Source: Atopomonas sediminilitoris
GTDB taxonomy: Bacteria; Pseudomonadota; Gammaproteobacteria; Pseudomonadales; Pseudomonadaceae
Length of the DNA: 64,000 nucleotides
Direction: 5' to 3'
Assembly (NCBI RefSeq): GCF_022601735.1
Contig: NZ_JAKUMM010000008.1
Location: forward strand, 1-64,000
A program made the translations under genes and the position numbers. Shown here piece after piece: positions 43,506 through 53,182 of the stretch; within the stretch, counting starts at the first letter, position 1; each line of letters opens with the position of its first letter. Below the pieces are notes generated by a model. It was not told the origin of the DNA and searched no databases. It worked only from the letters and a program-made list of their open reading frames with translations.

Positions 43506-44153
43506 ATGATGAAACGCATCTTGGTCGCCAATGCCAAGGGCGGCTGCGGCAAAACCACCCTTGCCACGCAAATCGCCAGCCACTTTGCCGCACAAGACCT
43601 GCGCGTACTGCTGGCTGATTACGACCCGCAACGCTCGGCCAGCGATTGGCTGCGCAACCGCCCCACCGGTTGCGCGCCGTTAACGCTTCATGCCGCGTGG
43701 CGGCTGCCATTGCCCGAGCAAGGCTACGATGTCTTGGTCGGCGACATGCCGGCGGCCATCGCCCCGCAAGCGGTATGGCAGGTACTTAAAGCCGGCGACA
43801 AGCTGCTAATCCCTATCCTGCCCTCACCGAGCGACATCAAAGCCAGCCTGCGTTTTTTAATGGCGTTGAATCTGCCTGATTTAGCCGGTGCAGGCGTGGA
43901 GGTCGGCCTGGTCGCCAATCGCGTACGCAGCAACACCGAGTACACCCACACCCTGCATGACTTACTGGCAAAAATGCGCCTGCCTTTGGTGGCAAGCATC
44001 CGCGACACGCAAAACTATGTGCGCGCGATGGACCACGGCGTGAGCATCTTTGACTTACCGGCCCATCGCGTGCGCAGTGATCTGGCGCAATGGGATGCCC
44101 TGCTCGCTTGGCTAGACGAACCACAGCTCAGCGCCTTACCTGCCCACGCTTGA
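43506..44153 (+). CDS. Orphan ParA/MinD-type ATPase
   Basis: A 215-aa deviant Walker ATPase with KGGCGKTTLATQIA (residues ~10-23) and LLADYDPQRSASDWL (switch I/Walker A'). No parB or centromere-like repeat is beside it, so it belongs to the orphan ParAs that position cargo such as chemoreceptors or enzymes, or regulate. ATG at 43506 or 43509. It is followed by a strong bidirectional terminator. Confidence 0.85.
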   Translation: MMKRILVANAKGGCGKTTLATQIASHFAAQDLRVLLADYDPQRSASDWLRNRPTGCAPLTLHAAWRLPLPEQGYDVLVGDMPAAIAPQAVWQVLKAGDKLLIPILPSPSDIKASLRFLMALNLPDLAGAGVEVGLVANRVRSNTEYTHTLHDLLAKMRLPLVASIRDTQNYVRAMDHGVSIFDLPAHRVRSDLAQWDALLAWLDEPQLSALPAHA

Positions 44154-44266
44154 GACTGCCAGCACTGAGCGTTACCCGCTACGCGCCGCACCATTCGCCT
44201 TGAGACGCCCACCCTCAGAATCGTGGCTTGGGTGCATCCAGCAAGGGACTTGCTGAAAGTCCGCAC

Positions 44267-44307
44267 CAACAAAGAGGCCAGCCTTAGTAAGGCTGGCCTC
44301 TTTGTTG
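44267..44307. terminator. Bidirectional terminator between parA-like and AI-2E genes
   Basis: A 20-base arm at 44267-44286 (CAACAAAGAGG, then CCAGCCTTA) is perfectly repeated in reverse complement at 44288-44307 around a single central base. The outer A-rich and T-rich ends give a T tail on either strand. It suits both converging genes. Confidence 0.9.
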
Positions 44308-44359
44308 ACTGTTCTCAAAACGCTGCAATAAACGCCTGCGGTAAAAACCGTCGTGGTCG

Positions 44360-45442
44360 TTACGACTCAGCCGATGCTTTAGAAACCTCCGACTCAGCCT
44401 CACCTGCGGGCAGCAGTGGCGGCACCTCACGATCGACCCAGTGCCAGAACAGCTGATAGCCCAATCCCAGTAATACCGGCCCAATAAACAAACCAATAAT
44501 CCCGCCACTCACCATGCCGCCCAACGCGCCCAGCAATACCACCGGCATCGGCACAGCCACGCCGCGCCCAAGCAGCAGCGGTTTAAGCACGTTGTCGGAC
44601 AGGCCGGCCAAGACAATATATACCGTGAACGCAACGCTGCTTAGGGTCACGCCGTCGGTCGCGAAGACATATACCAGCACCGGCAAAATAATCAGAGTGG
44701 CCGGCAACTGCATGATGCCAAGGATCAAAATCCCCAACGCCAACAGCTCAGCCCCCGGGATACCTTTGAGCACAAAGCCCGCGCCCACCAGCACCATTTG
44801 CACAAACGCGATACCGACAACCCCGAGCGCCACGGCACGAATAGTGGCGACGCTGAGCGTGGCCAAGTCAGGGCCGCGCTCGCCGACCATACGCATCAAG
44901 ATCCGCTCGGCGCTGCGCGCCCCGCGTTCGCCTTGCGCCATGATCAAGCCGGCAATCATCAAGGCGGCGACAAACACCAGAAAGGCTATTCCCGCCCCCG
45001 CTAACTGACCAAAGCCACGCAAAGCATACTCTTTGACTTGCGGCAAAATCGGCGTGAACACCGCCAGCAAATCAGCATGGGCACTGTGCCAAAACTGATA
45101 CACCGGCTCACCGATCAAAGGCCACTGACGCACAGCCGCATTGGCCGCGGGCACCGCTAACTCACCAGCGCGTAAATGCCCCATCACGCCGTGCACCGAG
45201 GCAACCATGGAGCTACCGAGCAGCACGGCCGGCAACAGAAGCACCACAATGGCCAGCAACACCAACAACACTGACGCTAGCCCTTGCCGTCCAGCCAAGC
45301 GGCGAGCGAGCTTTTGCTGCAGTGGATACAGGGTGATCGCCAAAATCACCGACCACAACATGATGCTCATGAAGGGGCTGAACACCCGATAGCACAAGAT
45401 CACCATCGCCGCGATCACGCCGGCGCGAATCAGGGTATCCAA
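44360..45442 (-). CDS. AI-2E family transporter
   Basis: A ~360-aa inner-membrane protein of the AI-2E/PerM exporter family with about eight membrane helices (e.g. YRVFSPFMSIMLWSVILAITLYPLQQKLARRL; GLSDNVLKPLLLGRGVAVPMPVVLLG is the family signature near the C-terminus). Substrate uncertain; members export AI-2 or exchange Na+/H+. No ATG begins the frame: TTG at 45442 starts MDTLIRAG, but the eleven codons before it (…ESQRLL) also look native and open to a stop codon, so translation may begin earlier at a non-ATG codon. Confidence 0.85.
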   Translation of the reverse strand: MDTLIRAGVIAAMVILCYRVFSPFMSIMLWSVILAITLYPLQQKLARRLAGRQGLASVLLVLLAIVVLLLPAVLLGSSMVASVHGVMGHLRAGELAVPAANAAVRQWPLIGEPVYQFWHSAHADLLAVFTPILPQVKEYALRGFGQLAGAGIAFLVFVAALMIAGLIMAQGERGARSAERILMRMVGERGPDLATLSVATIRAVALGVVGIAFVQMVLVGAGFVLKGIPGAELLALGILILGIMQLPATLIILPVLVYVFATDGVTLSSVAFTVYIVLAGLSDNVLKPLLLGRGVAVPMPVVLLGALGGMVSGGIIGLFIGPVLLGLGYQLFWHWVDREVPPLLPAGEAESEVSKASAES

Positions 45443-45505
45443 TAAGCGCTGACTCTCAAGCCACCATTGTTGGTTGTGCGTACTTGCCCCTCAATGCCTC
45501 GTCCA

Positions 45506-46246
45506 TTAGCCCTGCCGCTGACGCACCACCTCAAACAAACACACGCCCGTTGCTACCGACACGTTCAAGCTGCTGACACTGCCTGCCATGGGGAGCTTGG
45601 CCAAGTAGTCGCAATGCTCGCGGGTCAGGCGGCGCATACCTTTGCCTTCAGCGCCCATAATCAGCACTGTAGGGCCGCGCATATCCAGCTCATAAATCAT
45701 TTTGTCCGCTTCGCCGGCGGTACCCACCAACCACAAGCCAGCTTGCTTGAGCACTTCCAGCGTACGCGCCAAGTTGGTCACCGCTACCAGCGGGATCACC
45801 TCGGCAGCGCCACAGGCGACTTTGCGCACTGTGGCATTGAGCGTGGCCGACTTATCTTTTGGGATGATCACCGCATGCGCACCCGCCGCATCGGCTGTAC
45901 GCAAACAAGCGCCGAGATTATGCGGATCGGTAACGCCATCGAGCACCAACAACAGCGGCGGACCATCGATGCGCTGCAGTAACTCCTCCAGCATCGCTTC
46001 GCCCCAGATTTGGCTCGGCGACACGTGGGCAATCACCCCTTGGTGGACACCATCGGCTTGCTCATCCATCTCACGCCGCTCGGCGTAGACGATATCGATA
46101 CGATGCTCAGCGGCCAATTCATACAGGGCTTGCAGGCGATTTTCTTCGCGCCCGCTGGCCAAGATAATTTGCTTAACCCGCTTGGGGTGATGGCGTAACA
46201 AGGCCTCTACTGCGTGAACGCCATAGACCTTTTCCCACTGACTCAT
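45506..46246 (-). CDS. rlmB: 23S rRNA (guanosine-2'-O-)-methyltransferase
   Basis: A 246-aa SPOUT methyltransferase acting on G2251 of 23S rRNA (E. coli numbering). The N-terminal substrate-binding domain (VYGVHAVEALLRHHPKRV) precedes the trefoil-knot domain with LVLDGVTDPHNLGACLRTADAAG, LIMGAEGKGMRRLTREHCD and PMAGSVSSLNVSVATGVCL. It overlaps the rnr stop by four bases (ATGA), the standard rnr-rlmB pair. Confidence 0.96.
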   Translation of the reverse strand: MSQWEKVYGVHAVEALLRHHPKRVKQIILASGREENRLQALYELAAEHRIDIVYAERREMDEQADGVHQGVIAHVSPSQIWGEAMLEELLQRIDGPPLLLVLDGVTDPHNLGACLRTADAAGAHAVIIPKDKSATLNATVRKVACGAAEVIPLVAVTNLARTLEVLKQAGLWLVGTAGEADKMIYELDMRGPTVLIMGAEGKGMRRLTREHCDYLAKLPMAGSVSSLNVSVATGVCLFEVVRQRQG

Positions 46247-48948
46247 GCGCTACCTCGTGCCTTATTGCGTGGCGTCCCCGCACGCGGTGCGGCAGGCTTT
46301 TTCGCTTTACCTGCGCCGGTGTTGGCTTTTTTAGCCGCTGGCTTATTGGCGGCCTTGCTGCCGCTTTTTTTGCTGGTTTTCTTATTCGGCTTTTTGCCCG
46401 CTGGTTTTTTGCCAGCAGGCCGTGGGCTATCCGTCTTAGGCGCCGTGCGCTCGTCATGCCGCTGCTGGCTCTTGGCTTCATCCAGCAATGCCTTCCGCAC
46501 GGCACGACTTTTCTTAACGTCACGCTCAGCTAACTGCCGCGCTGCCTCGGCCAACAACTCCGGCGAGGGCTCCGCGCCTTTAGCCTGTCGTGACCGGCGC
46601 TGACCGGTTTTGCCGCGACCACTGCCTTCGTTGGCTTGAGGCTCGCGACGGCGTTTAGGGTTCACGCTTTGCGCCGCTTCAGCCAGCTCAAAGTCGAGTT
46701 TGCGCTCGTCCAAATCGACGCGAGCGACGATGATTTCCACCTCGTCTCCCAAGCGGAAACTGCGACCGGTACGCTCACCGGCCAAGCGATGATGAACTGC
46801 ATCAAAGTGGTAGTAATCGCCCGGCAGTGCGGTGACGTGAACTAAACCCTCGACATAAATCTCCGACAGCTCAACAAACAAGCCAAAGCCGGTCACCGCC
46901 GAGACGACGCCACTGAAGCGCTCGCCGACCTTGTCCTGCATGTATTCGCACTTCAGCCAGCTGACCACATCGCGGGTCGCCTCATCGGCGCGGCGCTCGG
47001 TGAGCGAGCACTGCTCGCCCAAATCCTCAAGGGCCGCTTCGTCGTAGGGATAAATGCGCGCCTTGGCTATGTTGACCGCCCCCGCGCGACGCACGTGCTT
47101 GGTCTCCACGTTGGAGCGCACGATGCTGCGAATTGCTCGATGCACCAGCAAATCTGGGTAGCGGCGAATGGGCGAGGTGAAATGCGCGTAAGCCTGATAA
47201 TTCAAACCGAAGTGGCCTTCGTTCTCAGCGGTGTAGCAGGCCTGACTGAGCGAACGCAGCATCACGGTTTGGATCAAATGGAAATCGGGGCGATCTTGAA
47301 TCGCCTCCAGCAAGGCTTGGTAATCTTTGGGCGTGGGGTCGCCCCGGCCTTTGTTCAGTACCAGCCCTAGCTCGGCCAAAAAGCCGCGCAGTTTTTCCAG
47401 CTTTTTCTCCGGCGGACTGGTATGTACACGGTACAGCGCCGGCAGTGCGTGCTTCTCCAAGAACTTAGCGGCGGCGACGTTGGCGCACAACATGCACTCT
47501 TCAATCAGCTTGTGCGCATCGTTGCGCTGAGTCGGGCGAATGTCGGCAATCTTGCGGTCGGCACCAAACACAATGCGTGTTTCGGTGGTTTCAAAGTCAA
47601 TCGCCCCACGCTCGGCACGCGCCGTCAGTAGCGTTTGGTACAAGGCGTACAGCTGCTTTAGGTGCGGCATCAGATGATTCATCTGCCCGCGCAATTGTTT
47701 GCCTTCGGCGCTGTTGGGCTTTTCCAGCACCTGGCTGACCTTGGTGTAAGTCAGGCGCGCGTGCGAGTGAATCACCGCTTCATAAAAGGTGTAGCCGGTC
47801 AGTTTGCCCGTTGCCGAGATGGTCATTTCCGCGACCATGGCTAAGCGATCCACCAGCGGGTTGAGCGAGCACAAGCCGTTAGACAAGGCTTCCGGCAGCA
47901 TCGGGATCACCCGCTCGGGGAAATACACCGAGTTACCGCGATTTTTGCCTTCTGCGTCTAGCGCGCTGCCTACCGGCACGTAATGCGAAACATCGGCGAT
48001 GGCCACAAACAAACGCCAGCCGCCGCTTTTTTTCGCTTCGCAATACACCGCATCGTCAAAGTCGCGCGCGTCTTCGCCGTCGATGGTGACAAACGGCATT
48101 TGGCGCAAATCAATGCGCTTGGCTTTATCTTTTTCTGCCACTTCCGGCGCCAGCTTGGCCGCCTCAACTTCTACTTCTTTGGGCCAGACGTGGGGAATGT
48201 CGTAGCTGCGCAGCGCCACTTCGATTTCCATCCCCGGCGCCATGTAATCGCCCAGCACCTCTAAGACTTTGCCTTGCGCCTGCAGGTGGTTTTTCGGCCA
48301 CTGCAAAATCTCCACCTGCACGAACTGGCCGTGCTTGGCTTTGCCTTGATTCTCGGCCAAGACCAGCACTTCGTGGTTGATCCGCGGGTTATCCGGCACC
48401 ACGTAAGCCACGCCGCTTTCTGCGAAGAAACGCCCCACCACCACAGGGTGCGCACGCTCGAGCACTTCCACCACGACCCCCTCACGGCGGCCTCGGCGAT
48501 CAAAGCCCGCCACGCGCGCTAAAGCACGGTCGCCATCAAACAGCTGACGCATTTGTGCTGGGCTTAAGAACAGATCATCACTGGCATCGTCAGGCACCAG
48601 AAAGCCAAAGCCATCCCGATGGCCTTGCACGCGACCGCGAATCAAGTCGAGCTTATCCACCGGCGCATAAGCACCGCGACGGGTATAGATCAACTGCCCG
48701 TCGCGCTCCATGGCGCGCAAGCGGCGGCGCAAGCCTTCCACCAGCTCTTCATCATCGTCGATACCCAGCTCTGCGCCGAGTTGCTCACGATTGGCCGGCG
48801 CACCGCGTTTCTCTAACCATTCGAGAATGTACTCGCGGCTAGGGACTGGACGTTCGTATTTTTCCGCTTCGGTAGCGGCATTAGGATCTTCAGCCTGCCA
48901 ATCGGTCATTGGGCTGGCGGCTCCTTGGGGGGGTGTTTTTTTAGTCAT
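46243..48948 (-). CDS. rnr: Ribonuclease R
   Basis: A 901-aa 3'-5' exoribonuclease of the RNB family that degrades structured RNA. An N-terminal helix-turn-helix (LEWLEKRGAPANREQLGAEL), cold-shock domains (GRVQGHRDGFGFLVPDD), the catalytic RNB domain with DGEDARDFDDAVYCE (~285-299) and HFTSPIRRYPDLLVHRA, an S1 domain (FSGVVSAVTGFGLFVEL), and a long Lys/Ala-rich tail are in order. ATG 48948 starts MTKKTPPQG; a longer frame to 48984 is less likely. Confidence 0.96.
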   Translation of the reverse strand: MTKKTPPQGAASPMTDWQAEDPNAATEAEKYERPVPSREYILEWLEKRGAPANREQLGAELGIDDDEELVEGLRRRLRAMERDGQLIYTRRGAYAPVDKLDLIRGRVQGHRDGFGFLVPDDASDDLFLSPAQMRQLFDGDRALARVAGFDRRGRREGVVVEVLERAHPVVVGRFFAESGVAYVVPDNPRINHEVLVLAENQGKAKHGQFVQVEILQWPKNHLQAQGKVLEVLGDYMAPGMEIEVALRSYDIPHVWPKEVEVEAAKLAPEVAEKDKAKRIDLRQMPFVTIDGEDARDFDDAVYCEAKKSGGWRLFVAIADVSHYVPVGSALDAEGKNRGNSVYFPERVIPMLPEALSNGLCSLNPLVDRLAMVAEMTISATGKLTGYTFYEAVIHSHARLTYTKVSQVLEKPNSAEGKQLRGQMNHLMPHLKQLYALYQTLLTARAERGAIDFETTETRIVFGADRKIADIRPTQRNDAHKLIEECMLCANVAAAKFLEKHALPALYRVHTSPPEKKLEKLRGFLAELGLVLNKGRGDPTPKDYQALLEAIQDRPDFHLIQTVMLRSLSQACYTAENEGHFGLNYQAYAHFTSPIRRYPDLLVHRAIRSIVRSNVETKHVRRAGAVNIAKARIYPYDEAALEDLGEQCSLTERRADEATRDVVSWLKCEYMQDKVGERFSGVVSAVTGFGLFVELSEIYVEGLVHVTALPGDYYHFDAVHHRLAGERTGRSFRLGDEVEIIVARVDLDERKLDFELAEAAQSVNPKRRREPQANEGSGRGKTGQRRSRQAKGAEPSPELLAEAARQLAERDVKKSRAVRKALLDEAKSQQRHDERTAPKTDSPRPAGKKPAGKKPNKKTSKKSGSKAANKPAAKKANTGAGKAKKPAAPRAGTPRNKARGSA

Positions 48949-49021
48949 GTGTCTATTGAAGCGCGAAATGGGGTTTTCATACACCTTCGAGCGGAAAATA
49001 AAATTTTTTTACGGTCAGGGG

Positions 49022-49050
49022 TTTACAGTTTTTTAAGTGGCTCGTATAGT
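49022..49050 (+). promoter_or_regulatory. Promoter of the tRNA-Leu genes
   Basis: TTTACA (49022-49027), a 17-base spacer, TATAGT (49045-49050), with a GC-rich start-site region (TCGCGCC) that fits stringent control. The first tRNA begins 41 bases later. Confidence 0.75.
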
Positions 49051-49091
49051 TCGCGCCGTCAACCAAGCAGGCCCAGCCCGCTTGCTGACAT

Positions 49092-49178
49092 GCCCAGGTG
49101 GTGGAATTGGTAGACACGCCAGCTTCAGGTGTTGGTGGCCTTACGGCCGTGGAAGTTCGAGTCTTCTCCTGGGCACCA
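49092..49178 (+). tRNA. tRNA-Leu (anticodon CAG), copy 1
   Basis: An 87-nt class II tRNA with encoded CCA. Acceptor GCCCAGG pairs with CCTGGGC. The anticodon stem CCAGC/GTTGG holds the loop TTCAGGT, giving anticodon CAG. The long variable arm (TGGCC TTA CGGCCG-type) is typical of tRNA-Leu, and GTTCGAGTC is the T loop. It lies between rnr and purA, on the opposite strand from both. Confidence 0.96.
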
Positions 49179-49184
49179 TTTTCG

Positions 49185-49210
49185 AAAAGCCCCGCTTACG
49201 CGGGGCTTTT
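49185..49210 (+). terminator. Terminator between the two tRNA-Leu genes
   Basis: AAAAGCCCCGC, loop TTAC, GCGGGGCTTTT, six bases after the CCA of copy 1. Confidence 0.9.
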
Positions 49211-49214
49211 CATT

Positions 49215-49249
49215 CAGCTAACAAACACGCATGGTGCGCTTGTTAGCTG
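49215..49249. repeat. 10-bp perfect inverted repeat between tRNA genes
   Basis: CAGCTAACAA (49215-49224) and TTGTTAGCTG (49240-49249), with CGC/GCG pairing possible inside. It sits after the first terminator and 11 bases before the second tRNA; no T run follows. Confidence 0.6.
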
Positions 49250-49260
49250 CTACTGAGTTT

Positions 49261-49347
49261 GCCCAGGTGGTGGAATTGGTAGACACGCCAGCTTCAGGTG
49301 TTGGTGGCTTTACGGCCGTGGAAGTTCGAGTCTTCTCCTGGGCACCA
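49261..49347 (+). tRNA. tRNA-Leu (anticodon CAG), copy 2
   Basis: Identical to copy 1 over 87 nt except one base in the variable arm (GGCTTTACGG instead of GGCCTTACGG), which turns a G-C pair into a G-U pair. No clear separate promoter is visible between the two tRNAs, so it may depend on read-through past the first terminator. Confidence 0.96.
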
Positions 49348-49350
49348 TGC

Positions 49351-49379
49351 ATAAAACCCCGCCACGTGCGGGGTTTTAT
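49351..49379 (+). terminator. Terminator after tRNA-Leu copy 2
   Basis: ATAAAACCCCGC, loop CACGT, GCGGGGTTTTAT, three bases after the CCA. Confidence 0.9.
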
Positions 49380-49427
49380 TTTGCCTACAAAAAAGCAGCA
49401 CGCGCAGTAACGGCTTTCAGCAGGCAC

Positions 49428-49455
49428 AAAAAAACCGCCCGCAGGCGGCTTTTTT
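49428..49455 (-). terminator. Terminator of the purA operon
   Basis: CCGCC (49435-49439) and GGCGG (49444-49448) form the stem, flanked by runs of A and T, so the hairpin has a T tail on both strands. It is 13 bases past the purA stop. Confidence 0.75.
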
Positions 49456-49467
49456 GACTAACCAGCG

Positions 49468-50808
<1,341 letters not shown>

Positions 50809-51996
50809 TCATTCAGTCAGCGGCAACAGCTGCCATTGACCCGCCTGTTCAGTTAACTGGCGGTCGCAGCCCGCCGTTCGCGCGGCCTGCACTGCCTGCC
50901 CCGGCAGCGCTTGCACCACACACTCACCCGCAGCGCGCAACTGGCTGATTTGCTGCCAAAGCGTAGCTGAGGTGGTCGCCGGCGCCCAAATCGCGCCCAC
51001 CTTGGTTGGCTGGCGCACTTGCCCCAAGCTGACCAAGGTTTTTAAGTCGGTAGAAAAGCCCGTTGCTGGGCGGGCGCGACCAAAGTCAGCGCCGATATTG
51101 TCGTAACGACCGCCCTGGGCAATCGCTTGGCCACAGCCTGGCACGTACGCGGCAAACACCATACCGGTGTGGTAGTGATAGCCGCGCAGCTCGCCCAAAT
51201 CAAAATACAGCGGCAGACTGGGGAAGCGCTCGGTTAACAAGTTCGCCACTTGACGCACATCGGCCAACGCCTGCTGTACGGCCTGCGGCGCTTGCGCCAG
51301 CAGCGCTTCTGCCTGATCCAGCACCACAACGCCACCGCACAAGCCAACCAGCGCTTGCAGCATGCCCGCTAGCGGCGCAGCTACATCTGCCGTCAGCTGC
51401 TTAACAGCATCGCCGTCTTTGCGCTGCAAGGCGTCAAACAACTGCAATTCGCTATCGCCGCTGAGACCTGCCTCCGCGACCAAGGCGCGATAAATCCCTA
51501 CGTGCCCCAGCTCGAGGTGTACCTGCTCAACCTGCATTTGCGTGAGCGTGGCCAGCATTAAGCCGATGACTTCAAGATCACTGGCGTAGCTGGCATCACC
51601 GTACAGTTCGGCACCGAGTTGAATTGGGCTGCGCGAGGTACTGAGCGCACGCGGCTTACTGTGCAGCACGCTGCCGACATAACACAGGCGGCTCGGCCCT
51701 TCGCGGCGCAAGGTGTGCGCATCAATGCGCGTCACTTGTGGTGTGATATCAGCACGCAGGCCCATCAAGCGCCCGGACAACGGGTCCGTAACTTTAAAGG
51801 TCTGCAGCTCTAAGTCTTGCCCGGCGCCTGTCAGCAACGAGTCTAAAAATTCGATATGCGGCGTGATGACCAGTTCATAGCCCCAGCTAGTGAACACATC
51901 CAACAATTGGCGGCGGGCCAATTCGATCTGCGCAGCCTCAGTCGGCAAGACTTCTTCAATGCCGTCCGGCAGTAGCCAGCGATCTACCCTGCTCAT
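50809..51996 (-). CDS. hisZ: ATP phosphoribosyltransferase regulatory subunit
   Basis: A 395-aa HisRS-like protein without tRNA activity that activates short-form HisG, the first enzyme of histidine synthesis. It starts [34 protein letters not shown] is the class II synthetase-like motif 2 region, and [20 protein letters not shown] the motif 3 region. A full-length tRNA-binding C-domain is missing. GAGGAG precedes the ATG at 51996. HisZ next to purA is the usual Pseudomonas layout. Confidence 0.95.
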   Translation of the reverse strand: MSRVDRWLLPDGIEEVLPTEAAQIELARRQLLDVFTSWGYELVITPHIEFLDSLLTGAGQDLELQTFKVTDPLSGRLMGLRADITPQVTRIDAHTLRREGPSRLCYVGSVLHSKPRALSTSRSPIQLGAELYGDASYASDLEVIGLMLATLTQMQVEQVHLELGHVGIYRALVAEAGLSGDSELQLFDALQRKDGDAVKQLTADVAAPLAGMLQALVGLCGGVVVLDQAEALLAQAPQAVQQALADVRQVANLLTERFPSLPLYFDLGELRGYHYHTGMVFAAYVPGCGQAIAQGGRYDNIGADFGRARPATGFSTDLKTLVSLGQVRQPTKVGAIWAPATTSATLWQQISQLRAAGECVVQALPGQAVQAARTAGCDRQLTEQAGQWQLLPLTE

Positions 51997-52018
51997 GCAC
52001 GCTCTCCTCATCTAAAAC

Positions 52019-52207
52019 TTACCCACGAACCCCATACAGGCTGGCAACGCCTAGCAACATGAGCACAAAACCGCCCACACGTAATTGCTGATCCGTTAGC
52101 TGCGCCACACTTAGCACCATGTTGCGCCAAGACTGTGGATTCAAAAACGGCAGCATGCCTTCCAGCACCAACATCAAACACAAGGCAATCGCCAACTCTT
52201 GCCACAT
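52019..52207 (-). CDS. DUF2065 small membrane protein
   Basis: A 62-aa protein with two hydrophobic helices (LAIALCLMLVLEGMLPFL and VGGFVLMLLGVASLYGV) separated by NPQSWRNMVLSVAQLTDQQL. This is the DUF2065 (YjeT-like) family, typically found right after hflC. The ATG at 52207 begins MWQELAIAL. Role unknown, probably tied to the HflKC membrane complex. Confidence 0.9.
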   Translation of the reverse strand: MWQELAIALCLMLVLEGMLPFLNPQSWRNMVLSVAQLTDQQLRVGGFVLMLLGVASLYGVRG

Positions 52208-52312
52208 AGGATCTCGCAGACGCAAAAAAGCCGGGAAATCCCGGCTGCCGAATGATACCACGTTTTATCCGGCGGTCACCCCAGCACGGCGATCCATGCT
52301 GGGGTGATGTCG

Positions 52313-53182
52313 TTATGGCTTGGCCTGCTTCAGGTAGCGGAAGAATTCGCTGTCCGGATCCAGCACCAGCACATCGCCTTTGTCCGACAGCGACTGGCGA
52401 TAGGCCTGCAAGCTACGGTAGAAGGCATAGAACTCAGGGTTCTTGTTGTAAGCATCGGCGTATAGCGCGGCGGCCTTGGCATCACCTTCACCGCGGATTT
52501 CTTCCGATTCACGGTACGCCTCCGCCACGATAACGCGACGCTGGCGATCGGCATCGGCGCGAATCCCTTCAGCCTGCTCACGACCTTTGGCGCGGTGCTC
52601 GCGTGCTTCTCGCTCGCGCTCAGTCGCCATCCGCTCAAACACCGAGCGGTTGACTTCCTTGGGCAGGTCGATTGCCTTGACGCGCACATCCAGCACTTCA
52701 ATGCCCAGTTCGCGACGCGCAGCCTTATCCAGCAAGCCGGTGATATCAGCCATCAGCGCATCACGCTCACCGGACACCACTTCATGCAACGTGCGCTTAC
52801 CAAACTGGTCACGCAGGCCAGCATCCAGACGACGCGCTAAGCGCTCGTCAGCCACCAGCTTGTTACCCGAAGTCGCGGTATAGAAGCGCTCTGGGTCAGC
52901 GATACGCCACTTGGCATAGGCATCCACCATCACGGCTTTCTTTTCCAGCGTCAGGAAGCGCTGGGTTTGTGAGTCCAAGGTCAGCAGGCGGCCGTCGAAC
53001 TTACGCACCTCGTTAACCACCGGAATCTTGATATGCAGACCGGGCGCCACGTTGGCATTTTCGATTTTACCGAAGCGCAGCAACACCGCTCGCTCCGTTT
53101 GCAGCACGATGTAGAAGCTGTTCCAGCCGATCAGGGCCAGCACAACACCGACAATCAGTACGCCTAGAGATTTGTTAGACAT
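52313..53182 (-). CDS. hflC: HflC, SPFH membrane protease modulator
   Basis: A 289-aa SPFH/band 7 protein with one N-terminal membrane anchor (LGVLIVGVVLALIGWNSFYIV). With HflK it forms the cage around FtsH and limits its proteolysis. Core motifs: ERAVLLRFGKIENANV, DPERFYTATSG and the coiled-coil tail AEGIRADADRQRRVIVAEA. Its start shares a base with the hflK stop. Confidence 0.96.
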   Translation of the reverse strand: MSNKSLGVLIVGVVLALIGWNSFYIVLQTERAVLLRFGKIENANVAPGLHIKIPVVNEVRKFDGRLLTLDSQTQRFLTLEKKAVMVDAYAKWRIADPERFYTATSGNKLVADERLARRLDAGLRDQFGKRTLHEVVSGERDALMADITGLLDKAARRELGIEVLDVRVKAIDLPKEVNRSVFERMATEREREAREHRAKGREQAEGIRADADRQRRVIVAEAYRESEEIRGEGDAKAAALYADAYNKNPEFYAFYRSLQAYRQSLSDKGDVLVLDPDSEFFRYLKQAKP

